Assembly (NCBI GenBank): GCA_029882535.1
Contig: JAOUKM010000003.1
Coordinates: forward strand, 1-64,000
Source: Candidatus Bathyarchaeota archaeon
GTDB taxonomy: Archaea; Thermoproteota; Bathyarchaeia; Bathyarchaeales; SOJC01
Length of the DNA: 64,000 nt
Reading direction: 5' to 3'
Shown piece after piece: positions 34,655-43,825 of this stretch (positions are counted from its first letter, which is position 1; the number at the start of each line of letters is the position of its first letter). The translations under genes and the position numbers were made by a program. A model generated the notes under the pieces. It had not been told where the DNA came from. It ran no database searches and saw only the letters and a list, made by a program, of their open reading frames with translations.

Positions 34655-35452
34655 CTACTTCTTTCCAACAATAAACAAATATGAAGCATTAGCAGAACCG
34701 AATTTCTTTATTCTTTCCTTTAATTTCTCTCCTTCCTTTTCTAAACGAGTTCGCGCTTTCAGATAGGGGTATTCTTTTATGCGGCGAAGATTATCGTCAA
34801 TCTCTTTGATAGCTTGATTCACTATTTTTTCGTTTTTTGGGTTTTCGCATTCAAACTTCTCGTCGCAGAACAGACACTTGACATAATGTGTGGATTCGAA
34901 TACTTCAACCTCTTTTAGTCCAAGACTACTCACAATGTCCTTGATCTTCTGTTTTGTGAGTGTTTTGTTGTGAGTAACACCTAGTAAAGAATCGATTTCT
35001 GCATCCCAGTGATGTTGTAATATATCCGATCTTTGTGCTTCGGCTTGTTCTTCATCACAAAACATTTCTTGAATTACAAAATAACCACAGGTTTTCAATG
35101 CACGTTTCATTTCAGCCAAGACTTTATCTATTCTGTAAAGATGATGCAACGAGTTGGCCACACACACAGTGTCAAAAGAGTCGTTTTCAAATTCCAGAGC
35201 CTCCGCATTCATTTCCATTATATTTACAGGTTTCCCTTCAAAGTGCTTCCTTGCAGATTCTAATTCTTTCTTAGAATTGTCGATTCCTATAAACAAATCA
35301 TAATCTCTTAAGGTTTTCATTAAGGTGCGAATGAATCCCCCGTCACCTGTAGCGACATCTAATATTTTCCCACCGGAAATTAATTCCAATCTTCTTTCTA
35401 TCTTCTTTGCACCAGAAGACGCTAATCCTTTTGGTAGATTTTCCATTTTCAT
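34655..35452 (-). CDS. class I SAM-dependent methyltransferase
   Basis: A 265-residue methyltransferase. Motif I is GGKILDVATGDGGFIRTLM, the acidic residue is in IGIDNS, motif IV is FDTVCVANSLHHL and motif VI ALKTCGYFVIQEM. The C-terminal part has Cys pairs (VKCLFCDEKFECEN) that could bind a metal. The substrate is unknown; the form resembles UbiE/Methyltransf_11 enzymes. It is transcribed toward the tRNA-like remnant; the TGGAGATATC element at 35475 lies just upstream of its start. Confidence 0.85.
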   Translation of the reverse strand: MKMENLPKGLASSGAKKIERRLELISGGKILDVATGDGGFIRTLMKTLRDYDLFIGIDNSKKELESARKHFEGKPVNIMEMNAEALEFENDSFDTVCVANSLHHLYRIDKVLAEMKRALKTCGYFVIQEMFCDEEQAEAQRSDILQHHWDAEIDSLLGVTHNKTLTKQKIKDIVSSLGLKEVEVFESTHYVKCLFCDEKFECENPKNEKIVNQAIKEIDDNLRRIKEYPYLKARTRLEKEGEKLKERIKKFGSANASYLFIVGKK

Positions 35453-35474
35453 AGATTAAGGAGATACATTCATA

Positions 35475-35512
35475 TATAAAAAAGGTGGAGTCTTGCGGGT
35501 GATATCTCCAAT
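35475..35512 (-). repeat. TGGAGATATC element, well-kept copy
   Basis: On the minus strand TGGAGATATCACCCGCAAGA then CTCCACCTTTTTTATA. It lies in the short gap upstream of the methyltransferase at 34655-35452. Confidence 0.7.
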
Positions 35513-35688
35513 GGTTGCTGATGCGAGTCCTAGTGGAAAACCACTAAAACAAAATAGCGACCATACTCGATTTTTCAATAAGACTTTGTTTGTCGGTCGT
35601 TAGTTTTTTAAGGAAGAACTGCTATCGTGGAAGAGGATTTACATGTATCGGAAACCACAACGTAAGCTAACCTGTGAGGGTGAAAAAA

Positions 35689-36945
35689 ATGAACCAAAAA
35701 GAGAACAAGCCACACTTCGGCTTCATGACACGCAACTACCTAGTGCTAACCCTCACATCCACCCTGTGGGGAATCCCCACAAGCATCTGTAACACCTACT
35801 TCTCCCTATACGTCTTCGGACTAGGCGGAACAGAAATAACAATAGGTCTCATCGCAGCCCTAGGAAGCACCACCTTTGTCATATCCGCAATCATAGGCGG
35901 CCACATAGCCGACCTATACGGCAGAAAGACATTAATCAGCCTAATGACTATCGCCCTCGGGTTAAGCCAATTCCTAGTAGCCTTCGCACCCAACTGGCAA
36001 TTTCTGACTCTAGCCATTATCCTAGCAAACGTGTGCTGGATATTCGAACCCGCATTCTGGGCAATACTAGCAGACTCGATAAACGAACAAAAAAGAGGAA
36101 CAGCCTTCGCATTCTACAGCTGCCTAAGCTTCCTACCATGGGCCATAATGCCCTCCATCGGAGGCTACCTAATTGACATCCACGGCATAATAACACCGAT
36201 GAGATGGGCTTACGTTGGCTTGGCAATAGTAGGTGTAACCGCAGGCATCATACGAATGTTCATGCTCACAGAAACCATTTCCCCTCAGAACAAACAAGCA
36301 GATGAACAATATAGCGTTAAAGAATTAGGCAAACTCGTAAAAGACGCCTTCAAAGAACACCTGCAAACATGGTCGTGGATGCCCCACTCAACACTCGCCC
36401 TAACAGCCATCTACATCCTATGGGCATTTGAATACGGCTTAGTCGAACCCTACTGGATAGTCTACGCCGAAGAAATAATCGGCCTCACATCTACGCAATG
36501 GGGCATAATCATAGGCGTAGGCAGCGCAATCAGCATTACGTCAAAGATACTCATAGTCGGCAAACTACTAGACAAATTCAGCCGAAGAAAAATACTACTA
36601 GCAACAACAGCCTTAGACATATTCACCTATCTACTCTTCATCCGCTGCGGTATGTTCATACAAGTTCTAGCTCTCTGGACCGCAAGCTCCTTCATATGGT
36701 CCTTCTACGAACCAACATACTCATCCTTGGAAGCAGACCTGATCCCCAAAGAAAGAAGAGGAAGAGTATTCGCAGCTTTCGGCGTTGCATGGTCGACCTT
36801 CAGCGTTCCAGCAAGCCTCCTAGGAGGGTTCATTTACGAGCAAGTCAGCCCTGAATTGTCCTTCATAATGGCATCAGTTGGCATTACACTATGCTTCATT
36901 CTGACAGCACTATTCATTAAGCAACCCCAACGCAATAAAAAGTAA
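35689..36945 (+). CDS. MFS transporter
   Basis: A transporter of 418 residues with about twelve membrane helices. The ATG at 35689 (MNQKENKPHFG) is chosen over GTG 35674 because GAGGGTGA lies just before it. The MFS loop GGHIADLYGRKTLISLM (residues about 70-90) is intact, and the second half repeats a similar loop (GKLLDKFSRRKILLATT). The substrate is unknown. Codons are strongly biased to C- and A-ending triplets (for example CTA, ATA, CCC), unlike the T-rich neighbours, which may point to separate acquisition. Confidence 0.9.
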   Translation: MNQKENKPHFGFMTRNYLVLTLTSTLWGIPTSICNTYFSLYVFGLGGTEITIGLIAALGSTTFVISAIIGGHIADLYGRKTLISLMTIALGLSQFLVAFAPNWQFLTLAIILANVCWIFEPAFWAILADSINEQKRGTAFAFYSCLSFLPWAIMPSIGGYLIDIHGIITPMRWAYVGLAIVGVTAGIIRMFMLTETISPQNKQADEQYSVKELGKLVKDAFKEHLQTWSWMPHSTLALTAIYILWAFEYGLVEPYWIVYAEEIIGLTSTQWGIIIGVGSAISITSKILIVGKLLDKFSRRKILLATTALDIFTYLLFIRCGMFIQVLALWTASSFIWSFYEPTYSSLEADLIPKERRGRVFAAFGVAWSTFSVPASLLGGFIYEQVSPELSFIMASVGITLCFILTALFIKQPQRNKK

Positions 36946-37573
36946 ATGACGACGTAAACATGATCAACTCAGGATTCACTTACTATTTTTCTATCTAAAG
37001 GTTCCACCAATTGACCTAATCTCTCGCACAAACCAAAGCGATCTTTGTCTTTACGCACACATAAGAAAAATGAGCAAAATGCAAAAGACATCTACACTGA
37101 TTGCCATTTCGAGTCTTACAAGCAGGCTCAAGCAAACTCTCTTGCGCTTCTATTCTGCTTATTCGATTTTTGAGTGTTTTCTTAAATACCCCTTTCCCAA
37201 CTCGTTTAATGATAGAATTGAAATGAATCGCCTCTGCGACTACGTTCTAGCAGCCGATGAAAATATACACTTCGCTACGGCCATCGACGAAATTCGTAAC
37301 ATGCTTTGCATGAAAGCCATGGTTTTCTATCAACTTCCGCGAGAAGCAGCCAAAAACTCGCCGACACTTTCGCTGTCCTGACAATTAGCATCTTTAAAAC
37401 TCTCACTTAACACCACGGTTGCTTCCAACACATAACCATAAAATAAAAACTACAAAAAATCGGTCAGCCCATCAAACAAGGTTACCTAATCTACACAACC
37501 ACGGAGCCTATAGAACCATAAATCATCCAAAAAAATAACAGAAGCAGTCAAAAATCTACCAAAAAAAAGAACT
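36946..37573. other. long intergenic region with one possible gene remnant
   Basis: AT/AC-rich. It holds a short open frame with distant family resemblance (37223-37381) and otherwise nothing I can support. Confidence 0.4.
37223..37381 (+). pseudogene. possible remnant of DUF6659-like archaeal protein
   Basis: From the ATG at 37223 the frame reads MNRLCDYVLAADENIHFATA then IDEIRNMLCMKAMVFYQLPR. It recalls small archaeal proteins that begin with a helix, then LDxxIRFxxIxDE and a loop-helix, but it is short and diverges at the end. It may be a decayed copy. Low certainty. Confidence 0.25.
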
Positions 37574-38065
37574 TTAAACTCTACTCCTAATCTGCGCTAA
37601 CACCTCATCCACCAATCGGTTAATCCCTAAAGCTGAAAGCCGATAACCTCCTTCCTCTGTCTTTACCGCCAAGCCTTCACGACACAGCTCGCCAAGCCGA
37701 GTACCCGTAATCTTCCTACTTTTCCCCAACCATCCCTGCAATTCATCCCTAGAAAGCCACATCTTGTCCAAAACACCTAACTGTCCTCCAACGTAAGCTG
37801 CAAGCAACTTCAAAAGCAAGCTTTCAGTGTCAGTCAATTTCTGCTTAGAAATCAAAACTACAGGGCCCTCTTCGGCTACAGCCACAAAACCCTTACTAGC
37901 CACTATAACCTTCTTCAAGTCCACGGTCAAAACTGCACTACGGGCCGCGTCAAAAAGTGGGATTGTCTGACTAAAAAATCGGTTGATGCTTGTCCAAACA
38001 TTGTTAACATCTCCCGTGAAAGTTTCCTCAATGTCCTTATACTTGATGTGCACCGTGATACTCAA
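37574..38065 (-). CDS. winged-helix protein of a three-gene paralogous operon (third gene)
   Basis: A 163-residue protein. The N-terminal strand pair (ITVHIKYKDIEETFTGD) is followed by a helix (VNNVWTSINRFFSQT) and a middle helical part. The C-terminus is a winged helix (LSRDELQGWLGKSRKITGTR, then LGELCREGLAVKTEEGGYRL). It shares the order 'short beta pair, helix, central part, winged helix' with the two genes before it, which end 2 and 3 bases apart. No known family is recognised. DNA or protein binding is inferred from the wing. Confidence 0.75.
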   Translation of the reverse strand: MSITVHIKYKDIEETFTGDVNNVWTSINRFFSQTIPLFDAARSAVLTVDLKKVIVASKGFVAVAEEGPVVLISKQKLTDTESLLLKLLAAYVGGQLGVLDKMWLSRDELQGWLGKSRKITGTRLGELCREGLAVKTEEGGYRLSALGINRLVDEVLAQIRSRV

Positions 38066-38067
38066 CC

Positions 38068-38541
38068 TTACGCTGTCTCCTTCAGTTTCGCCAGAACTCC
38101 CTCTTTAACCCATTTCTCACCTTTCGTCGTCAACCTAAACTCCGGCCGCCCAGGATCAGGTTTGAACACCAAACCTCGTTTTGTCATTTCATTTAACCTT
38201 GCAGGCACCATAGAATTTACTCCACTGGACTTTAGTAGACGATCAATCTGCGTCGCCGTACTCGTCTTCTTGTTAGAGGCGTACAAAACTAATCCAATAG
38301 CTTCATAGTGTGTAAGCTTACGTCTCGCCGTAATCACGGGGCCTTCAGTTGTGAACTCCACGATTCCTTCTAACTGCGCATGTAGAGGCGGCGTCAATTT
38401 AGACGAAACCAAACCGTTAATTTTCTCCATAAACTCTGGAGGCATGTCCTTAAGCATATCCAAAATCTCTTTTGCACTATCTCCTTCTACAACAACTTCT
38501 CCAAAAGGCGCTTTCACTCGAACTCGCAAATGCCCTGGCAA
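38068..38541 (-). CDS. winged-helix protein of a three-gene paralogous operon (second gene)
   Basis: A 157-residue protein with the same layout as its neighbours. The N-terminal strands LRVRVKAPFGEVVVEGD precede a helix (SAKEILDMLKDMPPEFMEKI). The C-terminal winged helix runs from KLTHYEAIGLVLYASNKKTS to GRPEFRLTTKGEKWVKEGV. The stop lies 2 bases before the next gene's start and the start is 3 bases after the previous stop, so the three are cotranslated. The N-terminal part looks like the oligomerising part of a multi-subunit complex. The function is unknown. Confidence 0.75.
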   Translation of the reverse strand: MPGHLRVRVKAPFGEVVVEGDSAKEILDMLKDMPPEFMEKINGLVSSKLTPPLHAQLEGIVEFTTEGPVITARRKLTHYEAIGLVLYASNKKTSTATQIDRLLKSSGVNSMVPARLNEMTKRGLVFKPDPGRPEFRLTTKGEKWVKEGVLAKLKETA

Positions 38542-38544
38542 AGC

Positions 38545-39000
38545 TTAAGCCTCCTCCTTCTCAGCCAATATATACACGTAACCAGCGTCAGTCTTCCACC
38601 GTCTCACTTTCCCTTTCTTCACAAGCCATGACAATACACCTGACAAAGTTGTTGAAGGATAGTGAATAGCATTTGCCTTCAAAGCCTCAACAATCTCAGA
38701 CATATTTCTAGGCCTCCAAGCCCCCCACTCAGTTTGAAGCAACTTTAACACTGCTTGGCTGCAGTTTTTTGCCTTCTTAATCGAAGGATACATTTTGGAT
38801 GGCACGGCAGTTGGAGAAGTCAACCGAACTGTTACAGGTGTTTTTTTGGTGGCAGCAACTTTTGAGTTCATGTGAGCGAACGCTTTGGAAATGTTCTCAA
38901 TAAGCTTTGGCAGGTCTTTTATTGTTTTCAAAACTTCTTTTTGTGTACCTGAAATTTCAACTTCATTTTGGTTCATTTTGACACGTAACGAAAATGGCAT
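38545..39000 (-). CDS. winged-helix protein of a three-gene paralogous operon (first gene)
   Basis: A 151-residue protein starting MPFSLRVKMNQNEVEISGTQ. The start at 39000 is chosen because a TATA-like TTTTATAAT on the minus strand (39042-39051) would place transcription start near 39018. That rules out the upstream ATG at 39117. The layout is a beta pair, a helix (KEVLKTIKDLPKLIENISKA), a Pro/Thr linker, then a winged helix (NMSEIVEALKANAIHYPSTT, then LSGVLSWLVKKGKVRRWKTD). First gene of the operon. Confidence 0.75.
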   Translation of the reverse strand: MPFSLRVKMNQNEVEISGTQKEVLKTIKDLPKLIENISKAFAHMNSKVAATKKTPVTVRLTSPTAVPSKMYPSIKKAKNCSQAVLKLLQTEWGAWRPRNMSEIVEALKANAIHYPSTTLSGVLSWLVKKGKVRRWKTDAGYVYILAEKEEA

Positions 39001-39041
39001 GCTTGATCGAACCTCACAATGGTAAAGTGATACTAGACGGA

Positions 39042-39053
39042 TATTATAAAATC
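39042..39053 (-). promoter_or_regulatory. TATA element of the three-gene winged-helix operon
   Basis: Minus strand GATTTTATAAT, about 42-52 bases before the ATG at 39000. It fits transcription start near 39018 and decides the start codon of the first gene. Confidence 0.5.
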
Positions 39054-39244
39054 TTTCATTATTCACGACATAATTCCGTATTTGCTTCTCAGACAATATC
39101 CGTCTGCTAAGTTGCATCGAGACTTAAAAACTACTTGAAACTATACCTTTCGAACAGAATTAGGAGAGCTTGCTGAAAAGTGGCAAACCTTTATTGACAT
39201 GCATTAGTTTTTTTAGTCGTTGTGATAATCCTTTCTCGGTTTAA

Positions 39245-40183
39245 ATGTTCAGAAAAGTAGAAGAAGCTTATGAGCGAATAAAAGGAATCGTTAACAAAAC
39301 TCCCGTAATGACTTCCTCAACCCTTAACAAAATAACTGGCAGCAAGTGTTTCTTGAAATGTGAGAATTTTCAGAAAACTGGAGCTTTCAAATTTAGAGGA
39401 GCTTTCAATGCCTTGTCACAACTATCTCCGGAACAGAAGAAAAAAGGAGTAATAACACACTCCTCTGGAAACCATGCACAGGCACTAGCCTTAGCAGCTA
39501 AACTTCTAGGAATCAAGGCGGTGATAGTTATGCCTGAAAATGCCTCTCTAGTGAAAATGGCTGCAACAAAAGGTTACGAAGCGGAAATAGTCACTTGTGG
39601 TTCTAACCCAACCGATCGAGAGAAAGCTGTTATACCCCTAATCGAAAGACACGGTTATACTCTCATACACCCATCTAACGATCTCACAATAATCGCTGGT
39701 GCTGGAACTGCTACCTATGAACTAATCAAAGAAGTAAGCAAGCTCGACTATGTTTTCAGTCCAGTGGGCGGTGGCGGATTACTGAGTGGAACAGCAATAG
39801 CGACAAAGGGTTTGCTTCCATCAGCCAAGATTATTGGTGTTGAACCCAAAAACGCAGACGATGCCTATCAATCATTCAAAGCAGGAAAAATTATTCCAGT
39901 CGAGAATCCAAATACGATAGCAGACGGTTTAAAAACTTCTCTTGGAAGCAATACTTTTAGAATAATACGAGGAAAGGTGGACCAAATAATAACCGTTTCA
40001 GAAGAAGAAATTGTAGAGGCAATGCAGTTTCTCTGGGAAAGAATGAAGCTAGTGGTTGAACCTTCTGGAGCAGTTTCACTGGCAGGGGTACTATCGAAAC
40101 AGATAGAATTAGAGTCTAAAAAAGTGGGAATAATAATTAGTGGAGGAAACATCGACTTAACTGGTTTCTTCGACAGAATTTAG
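39245..40183 (+). CDS. threonine dehydratase-like PLP enzyme
   Basis: A 312-residue fold-type II PLP enzyme. K49 in NFQKTGAFKFRGAF is the PLP lysine. SSGNHAQALALAAKLLG holds the substrate carboxylate loop, VGGGGLLSG grips the cofactor phosphate, and a Ser near the end of the protein (IIISGGN) contacts the PLP ring nitrogen. It deaminates threonine to 2-oxobutyrate, or acts on serine as a dehydratase or racemase. The C-terminal ACT domain of biosynthetic IlvA is missing, so it is the unregulated catabolic or racemase-like form. It stands alone. Confidence 0.9.
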   Translation: MFRKVEEAYERIKGIVNKTPVMTSSTLNKITGSKCFLKCENFQKTGAFKFRGAFNALSQLSPEQKKKGVITHSSGNHAQALALAAKLLGIKAVIVMPENASLVKMAATKGYEAEIVTCGSNPTDREKAVIPLIERHGYTLIHPSNDLTIIAGAGTATYELIKEVSKLDYVFSPVGGGGLLSGTAIATKGLLPSAKIIGVEPKNADDAYQSFKAGKIIPVENPNTIADGLKTSLGSNTFRIIRGKVDQIITVSEEEIVEAMQFLWERMKLVVEPSGAVSLAGVLSKQIELESKKVGIIISGGNIDLTGFFDRI

Positions 40184-40407
40184 CAAGTATAAGCGGTTGA
40201 ACAGTTCATAAAGTGGACTGTAGTTTTCGTAAGAGGTTTCTAGTTCTTTAAAAGACCTGACAATCCACGTATTTATGACTCTCTTTAGATTAGTTCTTGC
40301 TGTGTTGCTTTTCTACGAAACTATTCACCGAGTAACTGATTTAACGTAACGTTTTTAGAACTTTTCCTTGGAAACGATAGGTTGAAGCTCGAATTTCTCA
40401 GCTTTGG

Positions 40408-40878
40408 TTAGACCTTTTGGAGACCAGCAAGAGCCATGTGTTTCTTTATGTTAGTCAATGTTGTTATGAAAGAATTCGAGTTGGCAATTTTTGATTTTTG
40501 TCGCAAGTCTGCGATGAAATCTGAATAATCGGTGTAGTTCTTGTGCATAGTCACGATTAGAGAGTTTTTTCCCATTCCGTTGCCGTCAGCAACGAAGATC
40601 ACTCTAGGTTCTTTGTCAAGCCATTTGTAAGGTGACGTGGTTTCTGTTTTTTCTTCGGGTAGCCATTGCACGAAAGTAAATGCTGCCAGCTCGAATCCAA
40701 GCTTGGTAAAGTCTGGCAGAGCGGTATATTGTAGAACGTACTTCTCGTCTTCAAGCTTTCTCCTAGTCCTCGTAACGGTAGGCTGCGAAAACCCAAGGAC
40801 CTTCGCCAAGTCTCTATCGCTTCTTCGAGAGTTCTTAATTAATTCGTAGAGAAGCTTCGGAATTTTATCAGGATGCAT
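40408..40878 (-). CDS. Lrp/AsnC-like transcriptional regulator
   Basis: A 156-residue regulator from MHPDKIPKLL. Residues about 8-50 form the helix-turn-helix (RRSDRDLAKVLGFSQPTVTR). The C-terminal part is not a standard Lrp ligand domain but has an alpha-beta pattern (FTFVQWLPEEKTE, then VIFVADGNGMGKNSLIVTMH). The start at 40878 is chosen because the TATA element at 40901-40910 puts transcription start within a few bases of it, so the mRNA is nearly leaderless. Upstream ATGs at 40896 and 40887 would precede transcription start. Target genes are unknown. Confidence 0.75.
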   Translation of the reverse strand: MHPDKIPKLLYELIKNSRRSDRDLAKVLGFSQPTVTRTRRKLEDEKYVLQYTALPDFTKLGFELAAFTFVQWLPEEKTETTSPYKWLDKEPRVIFVADGNGMGKNSLIVTMHKNYTDYSDFIADLRQKSKIANSNSFITTLTNIKKHMALAGLQKV

Positions 40879-40900
40879 ACTTCGCATAAAGTACAAAGTA

Positions 40901-40910
40901 GTATATAAAT
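40901..40910 (-). promoter_or_regulatory. TATA element of the Lrp-like gene
   Basis: Minus strand ATTTATATAC centred near 40905. Transcription start expected near 40880, next to the ATG at 40878. Confidence 0.5.
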
Positions 40911-40969
40911 CCTATGATTAACTTTGAGGCATATGCAATTTTTTATTTTTCTCAATAAATTAACACTTT

Positions 40970-42055
40970 TTATGATTTTTTTAAAACATATAATCTTCCA
41001 GTCAATCTCTCTGCATTGCCTTTTTTCACTAACACTGTGTCCTCGATTCTAAAACCACCAAAGCCAACGATATATATACCAGGCTCGTCAGTAACTGCGT
41101 TTCCCGCCTTCAGTACATCTTTGCTTGTGGAATTCAAAACTGGCTGCTCATGTACTTCTAATCCAACACCGTGGCCCAAACCGTGGACAAAATATTCACC
41201 GTACCCTGCCTTGCCTATGATGCCCCTTGCAGCTGCGTCCGTTTCTGCAGCCTTCACTCCATCCTGCATTTTCCGAAAAGCTTTCTCTTGGGCCATCTTC
41301 ACAACTGTGTAGATTTTTTTCTGCTTTGCAGATGGCTTGCCAACAACGAACGTTCGAGTCATGTCTGCGCGGTAGTTCTTGCATATTGCTCCAATATCGA
41401 CGACAACAAGGTCTCCGTTTTTGAGTTTCCGTTCACCACATCCTCCGTGAGGATAGGCTGAGTGAGGACCTGAGGCAACTATAGTGTCGAAGGCTACGCC
41501 GTAGGATCCGTGGATGCGCATTGTATATTCGATTTCAGCGGCAACTTCATACTCTCGAATCCCAGCCTTAATCGTTTCGTAGGCTGTTTGCATGCTTTCA
41601 ACCGTTAGTTCTGCGGCTTTTCGCATTTTTTTCAACTCGCCCGCATCTTTTATTCTGCGAAGGTTCCAGATGTATTCGCTTTTAGCCTCAAGCTTAGTGC
41701 TTTTCAGAGCTTTGCTGAACTTTTGATACGTTAGAACGTTCATGGCGTCGAAGCCTAGTTTCTTCAGCTTTTGGTTTCTAACTTGTTCTGCAACTTTTTT
41801 AACCAAGTCTTCTCCACGTTTTACCAGTTCTACCCTGCAGTTTTTTGCTTCAGCCTTTATCCATTCATAGTTTACGCCATAAACGTAAAGTGTGCTTTCA
41901 CCTTCGCTTGGAACTAGCATCATAACAGCACCTAATGAATCAGCAGCGCCCAGTAACTCAGTGAAATAGAGCAGGTTAATCGGGTTAGCGATTATGTAAC
42001 CGTCGAATTCTTTTTTGAAGGTTGTCTTTAAGGCTTTTATTCTATTCCTCAACAC
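40970..42055 (-). CDS. Xaa-Pro dipeptidase/aminopeptidase (M24 family)
   Basis: A 361-residue metallopeptidase that splits dipeptides or peptides with proline in the second position. The N-terminal creatinase-like domain (residues 1-125) is followed by the pita-bread catalytic domain. The five metal ligands are visible in context: VVVDIGAICKNYRADMTRTF (two Asp), HGLGHGVGLEVHEQP (His), VTDEPGIYI (Glu) and FRIEDTVLV (Glu). The length is standard for archaeal prolidase. The gene after it in transcription lies 75 bases away. Role in peptide recycling in the cytoplasm. Confidence 0.93.
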   Translation of the reverse strand: MLRNRIKALKTTFKKEFDGYIIANPINLLYFTELLGAADSLGAVMMLVPSEGESTLYVYGVNYEWIKAEAKNCRVELVKRGEDLVKKVAEQVRNQKLKKLGFDAMNVLTYQKFSKALKSTKLEAKSEYIWNLRRIKDAGELKKMRKAAELTVESMQTAYETIKAGIREYEVAAEIEYTMRIHGSYGVAFDTIVASGPHSAYPHGGCGERKLKNGDLVVVDIGAICKNYRADMTRTFVVGKPSAKQKKIYTVVKMAQEKAFRKMQDGVKAAETDAAARGIIGKAGYGEYFVHGLGHGVGLEVHEQPVLNSTSKDVLKAGNAVTDEPGIYIVGFGGFRIEDTVLVKKGNAERLTGRLYVLKKS

Positions 42056-42118
42056 ATATCCCTCTTTTGAGAGAATGTTAGTTGACTAAAATAGACTATA
42101 ACTTTTATGGATTGCCGC

Positions 42119-42406
42119 CTATCCACCACTCATCAGCGACATAAGAATGACGTGATCTCCATCCTTTAACGTCGTTTCAACCCCGTCAAGTTGTCCCATC
42201 AACACTCCATTCACGGTAACAACAAAACCCGTTTTCACGTCTTTTTGACCAGGCTCAAAAACTTCTTTCTTAAAAGGCGTTCCGTAAAGGTTTGACAGTT
42301 TGCCTAGCAGGTCTTGAAGTGAAGTTTCCTTGTTTAACTCGAATTTTTCAACTCGTTTGTTAAGCATGTTCTTGATAAAGCCCAAATATTCCACCTTTAC
42401 CTTCAT
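42119..42406 (-). CDS. MoaD/ThiS-like ubiquitin-fold protein
   Basis: A 95-residue small beta-grasp protein from MKVKVEYLGFIKN. The C-terminus is MSLMSGG; the terminal Gly-Gly is the thiocarboxylation or ligation tail of MoaD, ThiS and archaeal SAMP proteins. The strand-helix-strand order and VTVNGVLMGQLDGVETTLKD fit MoaD. Its job may be sulfur transfer for molybdopterin or tRNA, or protein tagging. No moaE or E1-like gene is beside it. An ATG 18 bases upstream is the alternative start. Confidence 0.85.
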   Translation of the reverse strand: MKVKVEYLGFIKNMLNKRVEKFELNKETSLQDLLGKLSNLYGTPFKKEVFEPGQKDVKTGFVVTVNGVLMGQLDGVETTLKDGDHVILMSLMSGG

Positions 42407-42424
42407 GTTAAGCCACGTCTTCAA

Positions 42425-42741
42425 AAGAATAATTTTCGGCGTACCTATTTAACTCTTCTAAAACTCCTACGTTTGCAAATCGAAAACGAATTGTATGCAC
42501 ACATTTTCAGAAGGCGAGCTATGCTCTAACAGGAGTTTTTGGTAGCCCGGATAGGTTCAAATATCGGTTTAAAATATCGGCGTTAAGGCACAATTCTCTA
42601 TCCTTTAGGAAAAATACAACTAAAATAAGCTTAAAAGAAGATTTTAGTGTATGAAAATGCTTAAACGACTATCAAATCATTTGCTTTCAGAATCCATATA
42701 TTTGTTTGCCTATTTTCTTTTATGAGTGAGGATAGAAAAAC
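42425..42741. other. intergenic region with a tRNA-end remnant
   Basis: AT-rich. Apart from the tRNA-Gln-like fragment at 42539-42562 and TATA-like words before the epimerase gene I see nothing. Confidence 0.5.
42539..42562 (-). pseudogene. tRNA-Gln-like 3'-end fragment
   Basis: The minus strand reads TTTGAACCTATCCGGGCTAC then CA, the end of a T arm plus acceptor and CCA of a tRNA-Gln-like gene. There is nothing of the rest of a tRNA. Another isolated tRNA end in antisense orientation. Confidence 0.55.
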
Positions 42742-43731
42742 ATGGGAATTAAAAATATTAAAAAGAAGGCATTGGTCACTGGTGGTGGAGGTTTTATCGG
42801 TTCAAGACTTGTCAAGACACTATTGCGGACAGGATTTGCGGTAACCGTTCTTGATGTTCAGCCCGGCTTTCTTAAAGGTGAAACTGACCCAAATCTAGAA
42901 CTGATAGGTATACGAAGCGATGGGCTGCGTGGAGGCATGGCTGATAGAAGTCTGGTTGAACAAGCTGTTAAAAATGTAGACGTAATTTATCACTTAGCAA
43001 TCAATTGGGATTGGGGTGCCCAGCCAAGCGCTCTCCGTCTCGCAGATTTATTTGACGTTAATGTTAGAGGCACCCTAAATCTTCTGGAAGTAGCTAAATT
43101 CCATGGAGTAAAACACTTTATATCTGCAAGCAGCTGCGCTGTTTATGGAGAGCCCGAATCTTCTCCTATAGATGAGGAAACATTGTGCAAACCTGAGTTG
43201 TCTCCAACTCATCTCTCCGCATATGGTATAATGAAGCTCACCACTGAGAAACTCTGCCTTATGTATTACCACCATTATGGAATACCAGTCACCACCTTTC
43301 GAATAGAAGTTGTTTTTAGTGACGATGAATCACTGCTGTCTGCTTTAAGTAGAGAATACATTGACAAGATAATTAGAAATGAAAATATAGGAGTGCTTGA
43401 CGATGAAGGGTGTGCAAGCATACATGTTGACGAAGTTGTGGATGCTTTTTTACTGGCCACCTTAAACAATAAGGCATACGGTCATGTTTTCAATGTTTCA
43501 AATCCCGCAACCTACATTACTCATGGCGAACTCTACGAATTCATAATTCAGTTGACTGGTTCAAAGAGTAAAATCGAGGTAATCCCAAGTGGGCGGCGTA
43601 TAAGCTGCATGCCCGAATCCATAGAGAAGATACAAAGAATCCTAGGTTGGAAACCTCAAAAAACCAAAGAAGACCTCAAAAAGGCAGTAGCTGAAACCGT
43701 TAAGTCGATCATATCATATTACAAGGCGTAA
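42742..43731 (+). CDS. NAD-dependent nucleotide-sugar epimerase/dehydratase
   Basis: A 329-residue extended short-chain dehydrogenase. The N-terminal NAD loop is VTGGGGFIGSRLVKTLL, and the catalytic pair is Y-x3-K in SAYGIMKLTTEKL with upstream Ser (ASSCAVYGEP). The fold and length fit UDP-glucose 4-epimerase-like enzymes that feed surface glycan synthesis. The exact sugar cannot be told. It stands alone before tRNA-Gln(UUG). Confidence 0.9.
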   Translation: MGIKNIKKKALVTGGGGFIGSRLVKTLLRTGFAVTVLDVQPGFLKGETDPNLELIGIRSDGLRGGMADRSLVEQAVKNVDVIYHLAINWDWGAQPSALRLADLFDVNVRGTLNLLEVAKFHGVKHFISASSCAVYGEPESSPIDEETLCKPELSPTHLSAYGIMKLTTEKLCLMYYHHYGIPVTTFRIEVVFSDDESLLSALSREYIDKIIRNENIGVLDDEGCASIHVDEVVDAFLLATLNNKAYGHVFNVSNPATYITHGELYEFIIQLTGSKSKIEVIPSGRRISCMPESIEKIQRILGWKPQKTKEDLKKAVAETVKSIISYYKA

Positions 43732-43825
43732 TGTAGTAGACTAGCAATCAGCTGATACGGCGCTTTTCATAAACACGTCTCATTCAGCGAAATTTTCCAT
43801 CAAAAGTCTTAAGAAAATCTTATGG

